Source: Chloroflexota bacterium
GTDB taxonomy: Bacteria; Chloroflexota; Chloroflexia; Chloroflexales; Kallotenuaceae
DNA: 5,698 bases
Assembly: GCA_019240175.1 (NCBI GenBank)
Contig: JAFAYS010000302.1
Coordinates: 1 to 5,698 of the forward strand
Reading direction: 5' to 3'
Notes under the pieces: model-generated
Databases searched by the model: none
The model's input: only the letters and a program-made list of their open reading frames with translations
Told to the model about the DNA's origin: nothing
Shown here: piece after piece, positions 1-5,698 of the stretch
How positions within the stretch are numbered: position 1 is the first letter of the stretch
How the letters are laid out: each line of letters starts with the position of its first letter
Position numbers and translations under genes: made by a program

Positions 1-889
1 TAAGCCCGCTGTCGCTGGGTCGGCAGACGAATGAATTGGCTGTAACATTGCCTATGTTGAAGCTGCTCTGGTTGACGATCTTCCAGCCAGTCGCATCAGA
101 CTCCAGGCTGAAACTTCCATTAAAGGAGTTCTGTACCGACGGCAGAACAATATGTTGTAAGAACATCGGCTGGGAGATTAACAAAAATGCATCATCGCTG
201 GTCGTGAGGATCGACGAGTCGAAGGCAGGCGTCGTGGGCAGCGGCGCGTCGGTCAGCATACACAGAAAGCAGAGCACGCCGAATTGGTCCTGCTCGCGCT
301 CTGTATAGTAATAGTCCCAGCTTTTGGGTGCCAGCCAGTTCGAAACATTAGCCGGCGTGGGGTTCACGTTGGCAAAGATGTATTGGAGGTTGGCCTGGTT
401 CTGGATCAGGACGTCAGGCATCACATCGTGCAGTACACCAATGCTGAGATCGTCGAGATGCCCGTTATTCGTTACCTCCACCGTGGAGACATAGCCATGT
501 TGGTCTGGGCTGGTGGACTGCTGAAAATTGAAGACCAGTTTGGTTTGATCACCTCCGCCCTGTGTGCCCACTGATGCGCTGCCGAGCCATCCAAGATTGG
601 CCTCGATCTCGACCGCCGCATTCGTCAGGTCGTAGGGTGGCTTGCCCAGACCATCAATCGTCAGCGTACCACTCGTAAACGGCATATTGAAGCGCAGCAG
701 CTTGTTTGAGCCGCCCGGCATCAGCGACCAGGGTGCCAGCTTGGCTTGTATGGTCACGTTCAAGCCGGTTTTGGGATCGGTGCTAGAGTAGACAACACTC
801 ATATCGACATTAGCAAGGTTGAGCTTGAGAATCTCATTGACTGTATTACGGGTGAGCGCAAAGGAGTAGTCGTAGCCGTAGGTATCCAT
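1..889 (-). CDS. P47-like TULIP-family protein (3' part beyond window)
   Basis: This is a leftward reading frame, open from ATG 889-887 to the window edge: 296 codons with no stop. The Clostridium P-47 family is about 400 residues, so roughly the last quarter is missing. The match rests on remembered P47 features in the same order. They are an N-terminal TYGYD (residues 3-7; TYGWD in the family), PGGSNKLLRF (58-67), YIFANV (170-175), NWLAPKSW (184-191), and LLISQPMFLQHIVLP (236-250). P47 and OrfX proteins have the TULIP tubular lipid-binding fold. They accompany orfX-type botulinum neurotoxin genes, and lipid binding has been reported for members. No signal peptide or membrane segment is visible, as in the family. 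The ATG is chosen because the homology begins there and a GGAG lies 9 bases upstream; the in-frame stop is at 982-980. It faces the XRE/STAND gene head to head. Family assignment is fairly sure; the function here (toxin accessory, lipid carrier or other) is unknown. Confidence 0.85.
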   Translation of the reverse strand, partial: MDTYGYDYSFALTRNTVNEILKLNLANVDMSVVYSSTDPKTGLNVTIQAKLAPWSLMPGGSNKLLRFNMPFTSGTLTIDGLGKPPYDLTNAAVEIEANLGWLGSASVGTQGGGDQTKLVFNFQQSTSPDQHGYVSTVEVTNNGHLDDLSIGVLHDVMPDVLIQNQANLQYIFANVNPTPANVSNWLAPKSWDYYYTEREQDQFGVLCFLCMLTDAPLPTTPAFDSSILTTSDDAFLLISQPMFLQHIVLPSVQNSFNGSFSLESDATGWKIVNQSSFNIGNVTANSFVCRPSDSGL

Positions 890-898
890 AGTAAAAAA

Positions 899-902
899 CT
901 CC
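899..902 (-). promoter_or_regulatory. Ribosome binding site of the P47-like gene
   Basis: On the minus strand GGAG (902-899) is followed by nine bases, mostly T, and then the ATG at 889. It supports this start over the 30 codons that stay open upstream to the stop at 982-980, which contain only TTG-type alternatives. Confidence 0.6.
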
Positions 903-994
903 AAGTTGACGAGTACTGACTCTTCATCCGTAGCCAAAGCAGGGATATAGACGAACGTGATCGCCTGCTCGACTTGCTCTTACTGGCTTGTGCC

Positions 995-1014
995 TACTCC
1001 TTCCAGAAGGAGTA
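995..1014. repeat. Perfect 8-base inverted repeat with 4-base loop
   Basis: TACTCCTT (995-1002) and AAGGAGTA (1007-1014) are perfect reverse complements around the loop CCAG. The element lies about 105 bases upstream of the P47-like start, so it would probably sit in that gene's promoter or 5' leader. No T tract follows on either strand, so it is not a typical terminator. It could be an operator or a leader hairpin. Confidence 0.5.
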
Positions 1015-1140
1015 TGTATCGCTTGAGACGATCGGAAGTAAGGCTGTGAGATCGGTAGACACTACTCAATCCATACCAGTGCCTCCTGTGGTTGCGTCCT
1101 GCCCAATCGGGCGTGGCGCTATTACACCACCAGACCGCAG

Positions 1141-1175
1141 TGTCGCTATGTCGGTTTTCGACATAAAAAGCGACA
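1141..1175. promoter_or_regulatory. Nested palindrome of TGTCG/CGACA words, likely operator
   Basis: An inner pair, TATGTCG (1147-1153) and CGACATA (1159-1165), surrounds GTTTT. An outer pair, TGTCGC (1141-1146) and GCGACA (1170-1175), flanks it, with four extra A residues on the right side. The word TGTCG occurs twice on the left (1141 and 1149) and its complement CGACA twice on the right (1159 and 1171). The element ends ten bases before the -35 of the rightward promoter. That position suits binding by a dimeric or oligomeric helix-turn-helix protein, most simply the adjacent XRE regulator. The repeats are directly visible; the operator role is inferred. As RNA it could also form one long bulged hairpin. 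Confidence 0.55.
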
Positions 1176-1185
1176 TTGGTGATTG

Positions 1186-1212
1186 TTGATAAAGGATTCG
1201 GCGTGCTATACT
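1186..1212 (+). promoter_or_regulatory. Extended -10 promoter for the XRE/STAND operon
   Basis: TTGATA (1186-1191) and TATACT (1207-1212) are separated by 15 bases. The -10 is preceded by TGC, giving the extended form TGnTATACT, which tolerates a poor or oddly spaced -35. An alternative -35, TTGTTG (1183-1188), would give 18 bases. Transcription would begin near 1219 and leave a leader of about 170 bases before the ATG at 1387. The nested palindrome lies just upstream. Confidence 0.55.
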
Positions 1213-1238
1213 GCGTCGGAGGTTTTGCGATAGCGCGT

Positions 1239-1266
1239 TCTGCTTCAGAGCAGATTGCTTGAAGCA
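1239..1266 (+). repeat. Two mutually exclusive stem-loops in the regulator leader
   Basis: TCTGCT (1239-1244) pairs with AGCAGA (1249-1254) across a four-base loop. The overlapping TGCTTCA (1241-1247) can instead pair with TGAAGCA (1260-1266) across twelve bases. The two stems share bases, so only one can form at a time. They lie about 20 bases after the predicted transcription start. Short arms like these can arise by chance, so a regulatory role is speculative. Confidence 0.3.
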
Positions 1267-1386
1267 TGAGGTCGTGCCTGCTCGTTTGTCCGGGCTATCA
1301 TCCTAGCGGAAACGTTACATGCGTTTGCGGTTGACGTCCCAACACGCCCTACCGATCAGGGATCGAGTCTGAGCAAAGGCTGGTTC

Positions 1387-3801
1387 ATGAGCGAAGTCTT
1401 TTCGTTTGGTCTCTGGCTCCGTCTGCGGCGCCGAAGTCTCGATTTGACCCAAACTGAGCTGGCCGAACGTGTCAGCTGCTCGGAAAGCACAATCCGCAAA
1501 ATCGAAGCCGATGTGTTGCGGCCCTCGCGTGAGATGTCGCAGCGTCTGGCGCAGTGTTTGGCGCTGCCGAGTGAGGAGCATGCTGCCTTTCTTCGCGTGG
1601 CCCGCGCCGAAGCTGCTGTCGATGGGCTACCTGTTCCCTCGCAATTGCCTGCTGCCGCGCTTTCCTCATCGTCACGCAGCCCGCGCTCGAATCTGCCGCT
1701 GTCTACGACTAGCTTTATTGGGCGTACCCAGGAGCGCGCCGATCTCGCCGGCTTTGTCGCTGCCCAGCGCCTGGTCACGATCACCGGCGTCGGCGGCAGC
1801 GGCAAAACCCGGCTGGCTCTGGAGGTTGCCAACGATCTGCTGGCGACATTTAGTGATGGTGTCTGGCTTGTTGAGCTGGCCCTGCTTCACGATCCGGATC
1901 TGGTCACGCAGACGATCGCACGGAGTCTTGGTATCGCCGAGGTTGCCGGCGAGCCGCTGGCGACAACGCTATGCCATGCGCTACACGGCAAACGTGTCCT
2001 GATCGTTCTGGATAATTGCGAGCACCTCATCGACGCCTGTGCCGAGCTTGCTCATGAGCTGCTGCGGCAATGCTCAGGGATTCATCTGCTGACCACCAGC
2101 CGCGAAGCGTTGAACCTGCTCGGCGAGCAGCTTTACCCCATTCCGCCGCTTGTCACGCCGCTCACCGGCCCGGCGCAATCCCTGGACGATCTGATGAATG
2201 TCGAGTCGGTACGGCTTTTTTGCGAGCGTACGCGTGCCGTACAGCCGCGCTTCGCGCTCACGGCAGCCAATGCCAAGATCATCGCTGAAATCTGCCGCAA
2301 GATGGATGGTTTGCCGCTGGCAATTGAGCTGGCCGCTGTGCATATGCGGCGCTTACCGCTGAATAGCCTGCGGGAACGGCTCGATCAACCACTGACGCTG
2401 CTGGTTGCCGGCCCGCGTGATTTGCCACCACGCCAGCAAACCCTGCGCACCACTATCGATTGGAGCTACCAGCTTCTAAGCGCGCAAGAGCAGCGCTTGT
2501 TTAACCGGCTGGGCATCTTTGTCGGTGGCTGGACGATTCCGGCAGCCCAAGCGCTTTTCGATCAAGCTGATAAAGCTGTGTCGGTCGATCTGGTGCTGGC
2601 CGCGCTGCTTGATAAGAATCTGATACACCTGATTGAAGATGTTGAAGGCACGCCGCGCTTCGTAATGCTGGTAACATTGCAAGCCTATGCCATCGAGCAG
2701 CTTGAGCTGAGCGGCGAGATCGAGGCGATTCGTGAGCGGCACGCCGCCTACTATCTAAATCTGATAGAGCACGCCGAAGCGCTGCTGGTGGGCGTACACG
2801 AGACGCCCTGGCTCAGCCGGTTAGCGACAGAGCATGAAAACCTGCGCGCTGTGCTCTCCTGGGCCTTTGCCGGCGAAGATTCTGCTCGCATCACGATCGC
2901 GCTGCGGCTATGCGGCGTGCTATGGCGCTTCTGGTGGGTTCGCGGCTATGTTCACGAAGGAAAGTGCTGGCTGGATCTTGCGCTGTCCAGACTGGCGCAC
3001 GCACAGCCGCCGCTGGTTGCCAAGATCATGTATGGCAGCGGTTTTCTCGCCCGCACAGGTGGCGATTTAGCTGCTGCCGAGCGCTATTTTACGCAAAGCT
3101 TGCAGCTCTGGAAGGAGCAACAGGATCAGGCAGGCATTGCTCACGCGCTGAATAGCCTTGGTGTGCTGGCGTTCAACCAGTACAGCTATGATCAGGCGCG
3201 CGCATTGTTTGAGGAAAGTCTGGTTCTGTATCAAGCGCTGGCCGATCACAAGCGCGTGGCGATGGTTTTGAATAACTTGGGAAATATTGCTTATAAGCAA
3301 GGCGATCTGGAACGAACCACGCAGCGTTATGAGGCTGCGCTGCGCCTCCTGGAACAAACTGGCGCTCAGCCAAGCGCCGTAGCGCTGATCAAGGCTAATC
3401 TTGGCGATACCGCTCGGTTACGCGGGCAATACAGCCAGGCGGTATGTTTGTTGTACGAGGGGGTGATGATCTATCTTGAGCACAACGATGTCGAGAATAC
3501 GCTCTTCTGTCTCAACAATATCGTCGATATTGCCGTCGATCTGCAACAGGACGAGCTGGGAGCCCAGCTACTAGGCGCTGCCGATGCACTCTACGCGCAG
3601 AGCGGCGTTGCCAAACTTCCCGAAATTGTCCCATGTTATGAGCGGCAAAGCGCTACGCTGCGCGATCGGCTCGGCGCTGCTGCGTTCATAGCCGCCTGGT
3701 CGGAGGGCCATGCAGCCCAGTTGGAGCCATTGATCGCCCGCGCAATGCAGATGATGCTACAGGAAGCTGATAAAGGAGAATACCATGAGCGATGGATCTA
3801 G
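1387..3801 (+). CDS. XRE-family STAND ATPase regulator (HTH, NB-ARC, TPR)
   Basis: This 804-residue protein combines an XRE/Cro-type helix-turn-helix (about residues 7-62), a variable linker (75-105) and a STAND NTPase of the NB-ARC/AfsR kind. The ATPase opens with SFIGR (109-113). It has Walker A GVGGSGKT (134-141), Walker B VLIVLDN (204-210), the sensor-like LLTTSRE (234-240) and GLPLAIELAA (308-317). A winged-helix segment follows (about 350-440). TPR-type helical repeats run from about 545 to 700, and the C-terminal helical region (725-785) is typical of these ATPases. STAND proteins are normally ATP-driven switches released by a ligand on the sensor repeats; here the output would be DNA binding. 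The ATG has AAAGG seven bases upstream, and the HTH begins directly after it. The 3' end overlaps the next gene by 17 bases. It probably senses an unknown signal and regulates this locus. A defence-type STAND role is possible but has no effector domain to support it. Confidence 0.9.
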   Translation: MSEVFSFGLWLRLRRRSLDLTQTELAERVSCSESTIRKIEADVLRPSREMSQRLAQCLALPSEEHAAFLRVARAEAAVDGLPVPSQLPAAALSSSSRSPRSNLPLSTTSFIGRTQERADLAGFVAAQRLVTITGVGGSGKTRLALEVANDLLATFSDGVWLVELALLHDPDLVTQTIARSLGIAEVAGEPLATTLCHALHGKRVLIVLDNCEHLIDACAELAHELLRQCSGIHLLTTSREALNLLGEQLYPIPPLVTPLTGPAQSLDDLMNVESVRLFCERTRAVQPRFALTAANAKIIAEICRKMDGLPLAIELAAVHMRRLPLNSLRERLDQPLTLLVAGPRDLPPRQQTLRTTIDWSYQLLSAQEQRLFNRLGIFVGGWTIPAAQALFDQADKAVSVDLVLAALLDKNLIHLIEDVEGTPRFVMLVTLQAYAIEQLELSGEIEAIRERHAAYYLNLIEHAEALLVGVHETPWLSRLATEHENLRAVLSWAFAGEDSARITIALRLCGVLWRFWWVRGYVHEGKCWLDLALSRLAHAQPPLVAKIMYGSGFLARTGGDLAAAERYFTQSLQLWKEQQDQAGIAHALNSLGVLAFNQYSYDQARALFEESLVLYQALADHKRVAMVLNNLGNIAYKQGDLERTTQRYEAALRLLEQTGAQPSAVALIKANLGDTARLRGQYSQAVCLLYEGVMIYLEHNDVENTLFCLNNIVDIAVDLQQDELGAQLLGAADALYAQSGVAKLPEIVPCYERQSATLRDRLGAAAFIAAWSEGHAAQLEPLIARAMQMMLQEADKGEYHERWI
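3772..3778 (+). promoter_or_regulatory. Ribosome binding site inside the regulator's 3' end
   Basis: AAAGGAG lies six bases before the ATG at 3785 and within the last codons of the upstream regulator. It is a near-ideal Shine-Dalgarno sequence and is better than the regulator's own AAAGG. It supports real translation of the small downstream gene and coupling between the two. Confidence 0.7.
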
Positions 3802-4174
3802 CCACCAGCGTTCCGAACATGATGGTGAAAGCCTCAAGTGCTTTATATGCAATCAGTCGGGCATGCTAGTTACAGTTACGCCCTGGAAAGACACACCAAT
3901 CAATTTAGACAGCGGATCTGGACAGATGTTCACACTGCTCCCAGGAACCAATATTACGCTACAGTACTCCGACGGCAACGTCAATATTCTCCTAATCGGC
4001 GATCCTGTACTTCCGTCAGTGGAGCCAACGCCTATAGCAAAAAGTGTGGAGCTGGCACTGACAGCGAATATGTCGATTAACCTTGGAATCGATGAGCTTA
4101 TGCAAATAACACTGATTGCGCCGGTGCATCACACGCAGGGAGGGATCGTGAAGTGTGGCGACGGATCAGATTAA
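3785..4174 (+). CDS. Small unrecognised protein coupled to the STAND regulator
   Basis: I do not recognise this 129-residue protein. It begins with a polar, charged tail (residues 1-17), then CFIC (19-22), a CxxC pair, followed by alternating hydrophobic and polar stretches that suggest beta strands (26-35, 47-60, 66-73, 86-100, 106-113). There is a proline-rich joint near 73-83 (DPVLPSVEPTP). A further cysteine sits near the end (124). No signal peptide, membrane helix or catalytic motif is visible. The two halves look like two small beta units. It overlaps the regulator by 17 bases in another frame, has an excellent ribosome binding site, and precedes the terminator. It is therefore very likely co-transcribed and made in proportion to the regulator. 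It could be a partner, a ligand-sensing subunit or the regulated product; none of these is shown. It is more AT-rich than the HD-GYP gene. Confidence 0.75.
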   Translation: MSDGSSHQRSEHDGESLKCFICNQSGMLVTVTPWKDTPINLDSGSGQMFTLLPGTNITLQYSDGNVNILLIGDPVLPSVEPTPIAKSVELALTANMSINLGIDELMQITLIAPVHHTQGGIVKCGDGSD

Positions 4175-4214
4175 GCTCTGCGATCGCTGACTGCGATGGT
4201 GACTCGCCAACGAT

Positions 4215-4260
4215 AAAAAAGACGGGCTGGTGGATCATCTCCACCAGCCCGCGATCTTTT
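4215..4260. terminator. Intrinsic terminator between convergent genes
   Basis: GGGCTGGTGGA (4224-4234) and TCCACCAGCCC (4240-4250) are perfect complements around TCATC, and C4223-G4251 adds a twelfth pair. On the minus strand the stem is followed within a few bases by six T residues (complement of 4215-4220), a classic terminator about 25 bases after the HD-GYP stop. On the plus strand the first T run (4257-4260) starts six bases after the stem. It may therefore also end the regulator operon, less efficiently. Confidence 0.9.
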
Positions 4261-4275
4261 CTTACCTGAGATGTG

Positions 4276-5698
4276 CTACAGCAGCGTGCCCACGTTGCCG
4301 TCGCAGAAGGTTGCCTGGGGCGGGCGATCTTTGCCGAGCAGCAGCGTCTCGCCCTCACCGTCGATCAGATCGATCAGCACGTCTACGATATCGCCCTGCC
4401 ACTGCTCGTTGCGACCACCGCGCAAGATTTTAACCGCCTGGTCCACCGACATGCCCTTGCGATAGGCGCGATCCGAGGTCATGGCGTCAAACGCGTCGGC
4501 CACGGCGATCACCCGCGACTCCAGCGGAATATCCTCGCCGCGCAGCCCGTCGGGGTAGCCGCTGCCGTCGTAGCGCTCGTGGTGATGGCGAATAATATCC
4601 CGCACATCGTCTAGCACCGTCTCGACAATCCGCGCGCCCGTGACCGGATGCTGCTTCATCTTCTCGAACTCTTCCGGTGTGAGCTGGCCCGGCTTGAGCA
4701 GGATCGAGTCGGGCACGCCGATCTTGCCGACGTCGTGCAGCAGCGCGCCGTAGCGCAGGCGCTCGATCCAGGTCTCGGTCTTCTGCATCACCTCGGCCAT
4801 GCGCACCGCATACTTGGTCACCTGCTCAGAGTGGCCGCTGGTGTAGGTGTCGCGCGCGTCGATCGCCGCCGCCAGGGCTGCGATCGTTTGCAGGTTTTGA
4901 TGCTTGAGCTTGCTGTACAGCCGTCCGTTTTCCAGCGCCACCGCCATGCTCGACGTAAACACTTCAAAGAGCTGAGTTTCTTTGTCGCTCAGAGCTGGCG
5001 TGCCGTCGCCCCAGGTCATTTGCAGCACGCCCACCGGACGATCTTGCACACGTAGCACATGCACCACCTGATTGCCCGACTCGTGCTGCTCGACCAGCTC
5101 AGCATGCGCACGAACCACGCTCTCGTCGCCGCTGAGTCGCGTCAGCGCTACATCACGCCCCACCTCGATCGCGCCGATGATGCCTTTTTGATCCATCAGC
5201 GTGAGCTTGTGCTCATTCGGATCGAGCAGCGAGAGCGCGACGCTGGCCGGCTTGAAGCGGTTGCGCAGCTGGCCGATAAAATCGCGAATCTGAGTCGTGA
5301 CGTCGAGCCGGGCCGAGATCGTGCGGCTTAGCTCCATCAGCGCGACCATCTCCGAGAGCGTTTCGCGCTCGTGGCGCAGCCGCTTCAGCTCGCGCATCTC
5401 AAGGCAGGTCTGCACAGTGCGCTCTAGATCGTCAAGCTCCAGTGGCTTGGTCAGGTAATCGAACGCGCCGAGCTTGAGTGCCTGCTTGGCGGTGTCGATC
5501 GAGCCGAACGCGGTGATCATGATCGCGTCGGTGTCGGGGTAGCGCTCTTTGATCTGACGCAGCAGGCCCAGGCCGTTAAGTAGCGGCATGCTCAGATCGG
5601 TCAAAACAATATCGTAGGCAGCCTCGCCCAGTCGCTCTAGCGCGCGCAGTCCATTGTCAACCTGATCAACTTCATACTGTCGCATCTTCAGCAACCGC
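4276..5698 (-). CDS. Response regulator with GAF and HD-GYP domains (5' end missing)
   Basis: This is a leftward gene entering from the right edge; the frame stays open to 5698 and the stop is at 4278-4276. The TTG at 5694 is not a credible start. It falls inside the receiver domain, whose first strand and acidic pair lie outside the window. Numbering from that TTG, the receiver shows the phosphoacceptor Asp33 in LTDLSMP, Thr61 in MITAFGS and Lys83 in LTKP. A helical linker (95-125) leads to a GAF-like domain (about 125-258). The HD-GYP domain (265-450) has H288 (SGHSEQ), HDVGKIGVPD (320-329), H349, HHHERYDGSGYPDG (370-383) and the D400 motif VADAFDAMTSDRAYR. All expected metal ligands and the GYP motif are present, so an active cyclic-di-GMP phosphodiesterase is likely. 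A sensor kinase may lie upstream, off the right edge. It converges on the STAND operon. Confidence 0.93.
   Translation of the reverse strand, partial: RLLKMRQYEVDQVDNGLRALERLGEAAYDIVLTDLSMPLLNGLGLLRQIKERYPDTDAIMITAFGSIDTAKQALKLGAFDYLTKPLELDDLERTVQTCLEMRELKRLRHERETLSEMVALMELSRTISARLDVTTQIRDFIGQLRNRFKPASVALSLLDPNEHKLTLMDQKGIIGAIEVGRDVALTRLSGDESVVRAHAELVEQHESGNQVVHVLRVQDRPVGVLQMTWGDGTPALSDKETQLFEVFTSSMAVALENGRLYSKLKHQNLQTIAALAAAIDARDTYTSGHSEQVTKYAVRMAEVMQKTETWIERLRYGALLHDVGKIGVPDSILLKPGQLTPEEFEKMKQHPVTGARIVETVLDDVRDIIRHHHERYDGSGYPDGLRGEDIPLESRVIAVADAFDAMTSDRAYRKGMSVDQAVKILRGGRNEQWQGDIVDVLIDLIDGEGETLLLGKDRPPQATFCDGNVGTLL

Larger units (their letters stand above)
890..1386. other. Divergent intergenic region with regulatory structure
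   Basis: These 497 bases separate the starts of the P47-like gene and the XRE/STAND regulator. No convincing gene was found. The open frames on either strand lack ribosome binding sites, family resemblance and a sensible amino-acid pattern. The spacer holds a short perfect hairpin (995-1014), a GCCC/GGGC mini-hairpin (1101-1112), a nested palindrome (1141-1175), a good rightward promoter (1186-1212), overlapping stem-loops in the regulator's leader (1239-1266), and a small palindrome CGATC-AGG-GATCG (1353-1365) 21 bases before the regulator's ATG. I found no convincing sigma-70 promoter for the leftward gene. The size and structure of the gap suggest control of both directions. Confidence 0.6.

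Noticed and set aside
36..574. Two rightward open frames (36-308 and 284-574) opposite the P47-like gene.
   Set aside because: They lie antisense to a long frame with clear family landmarks and show no domain character of their own.
1081..1140. A stretch whose complement vaguely resembles a tRNA D-arm (GGTGGTGTAATAGCGCC).
   Set aside because: The D stem does not pair, no five-base anticodon stem can be drawn, and no T-arm sequence is present. It is not a tRNA gene, and a remnant cannot be shown.
974..1189. A rightward open frame starting at TTG with an LLLACA sequence like a lipobox.
   Set aside because: The signal segment would be only a few residues long with no positive start. There is no Shine-Dalgarno site, and the rest has no recognisable pattern.
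980..1267. A 95-codon leftward open frame in the divergent spacer.
   Set aside because: It has no ribosome binding site and no family resemblance, its composition is low in order, and it runs across the nested palindrome and the promoter. It is most likely a chance frame.
1319..1372. A possible 17-residue leader peptide (ATG at 1319) just before the STAND regulator.
   Set aside because: There is no good ribosome binding site and no run of regulatory codons. A frame this short is expected by chance.
4181..4190. A GCGATCGC octamer reminiscent of the cyanobacterial HIP1 repeat.
   Set aside because: Only a single copy was noticed, and the gene content does not suggest a cyanobacterium. CGATCG words are simply frequent in this DNA.
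4230..5331. Several rightward frames opposite the HD-GYP gene, some more than 100 codons long.
   Set aside because: They are antisense shadows typical of GC-rich coding DNA. The leftward frame carries all the REC and HD-GYP motifs.

Overview
The window holds four protein genes in two blocks. A divergent pair occupies the left two thirds: a P47-like gene runs leftward off the left edge, and a large XRE/STAND regulator runs rightward from a shared spacer of about 500 bases. The regulator's last codons overlap the start of a small unrecognised gene. On the right, a leftward response regulator with an HD-GYP domain converges on that pair, and a strong hairpin terminator separates the two blocks. 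No rRNA, tRNA, CRISPR array, insertion sequence or transposase was seen.

The regulator combines an N-terminal XRE helix-turn-helix, an NB-ARC/AfsR-like ATPase and TPR repeats. That architecture, with its 'SFIGR' entry into the ATPase, is especially common in large-genome Chloroflexota (Herpetosiphon and Kouleothrix types) and in Actinobacteria. The moderately high GC and frequent CGATCG-type words in the HD-GYP gene fit a soil or biofilm Chloroflexota. This is an inference; no phylogenetic marker is present.

The most interesting item is the incomplete left-hand gene. It is open from a well-placed ATG at 889 to the window edge (296 codons seen). Its translation matches from memory the Clostridium P-47 family (TULIP fold), known mainly from the orfX-type botulinum neurotoxin clusters and related insecticidal toxin loci. 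Here it stands head to head with a STAND-type regulator. The spacer contains a nested palindrome of TGTCG/CGACA words immediately upstream of a good extended -10 promoter that reads toward the regulator. A reasonable model, by inference, is that the regulator and its small partner control themselves and the P47-like gene. Further toxin or OrfX-like genes may lie beyond the left edge.

The HD-GYP response regulator looks like an ordinary chromosomal cyclic-di-GMP phosphodiesterase with its own terminator, and probably has no direct link to the P47/STAND block. Sample lines suggest a composition step. A 60-base line of the P47-like gene (421-480) is 50% GC and one of the small gene (3841-3900) is 45%, against 67% for a line of the HD-GYP gene (4741-4800). 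This is compatible with the left block being acquired.
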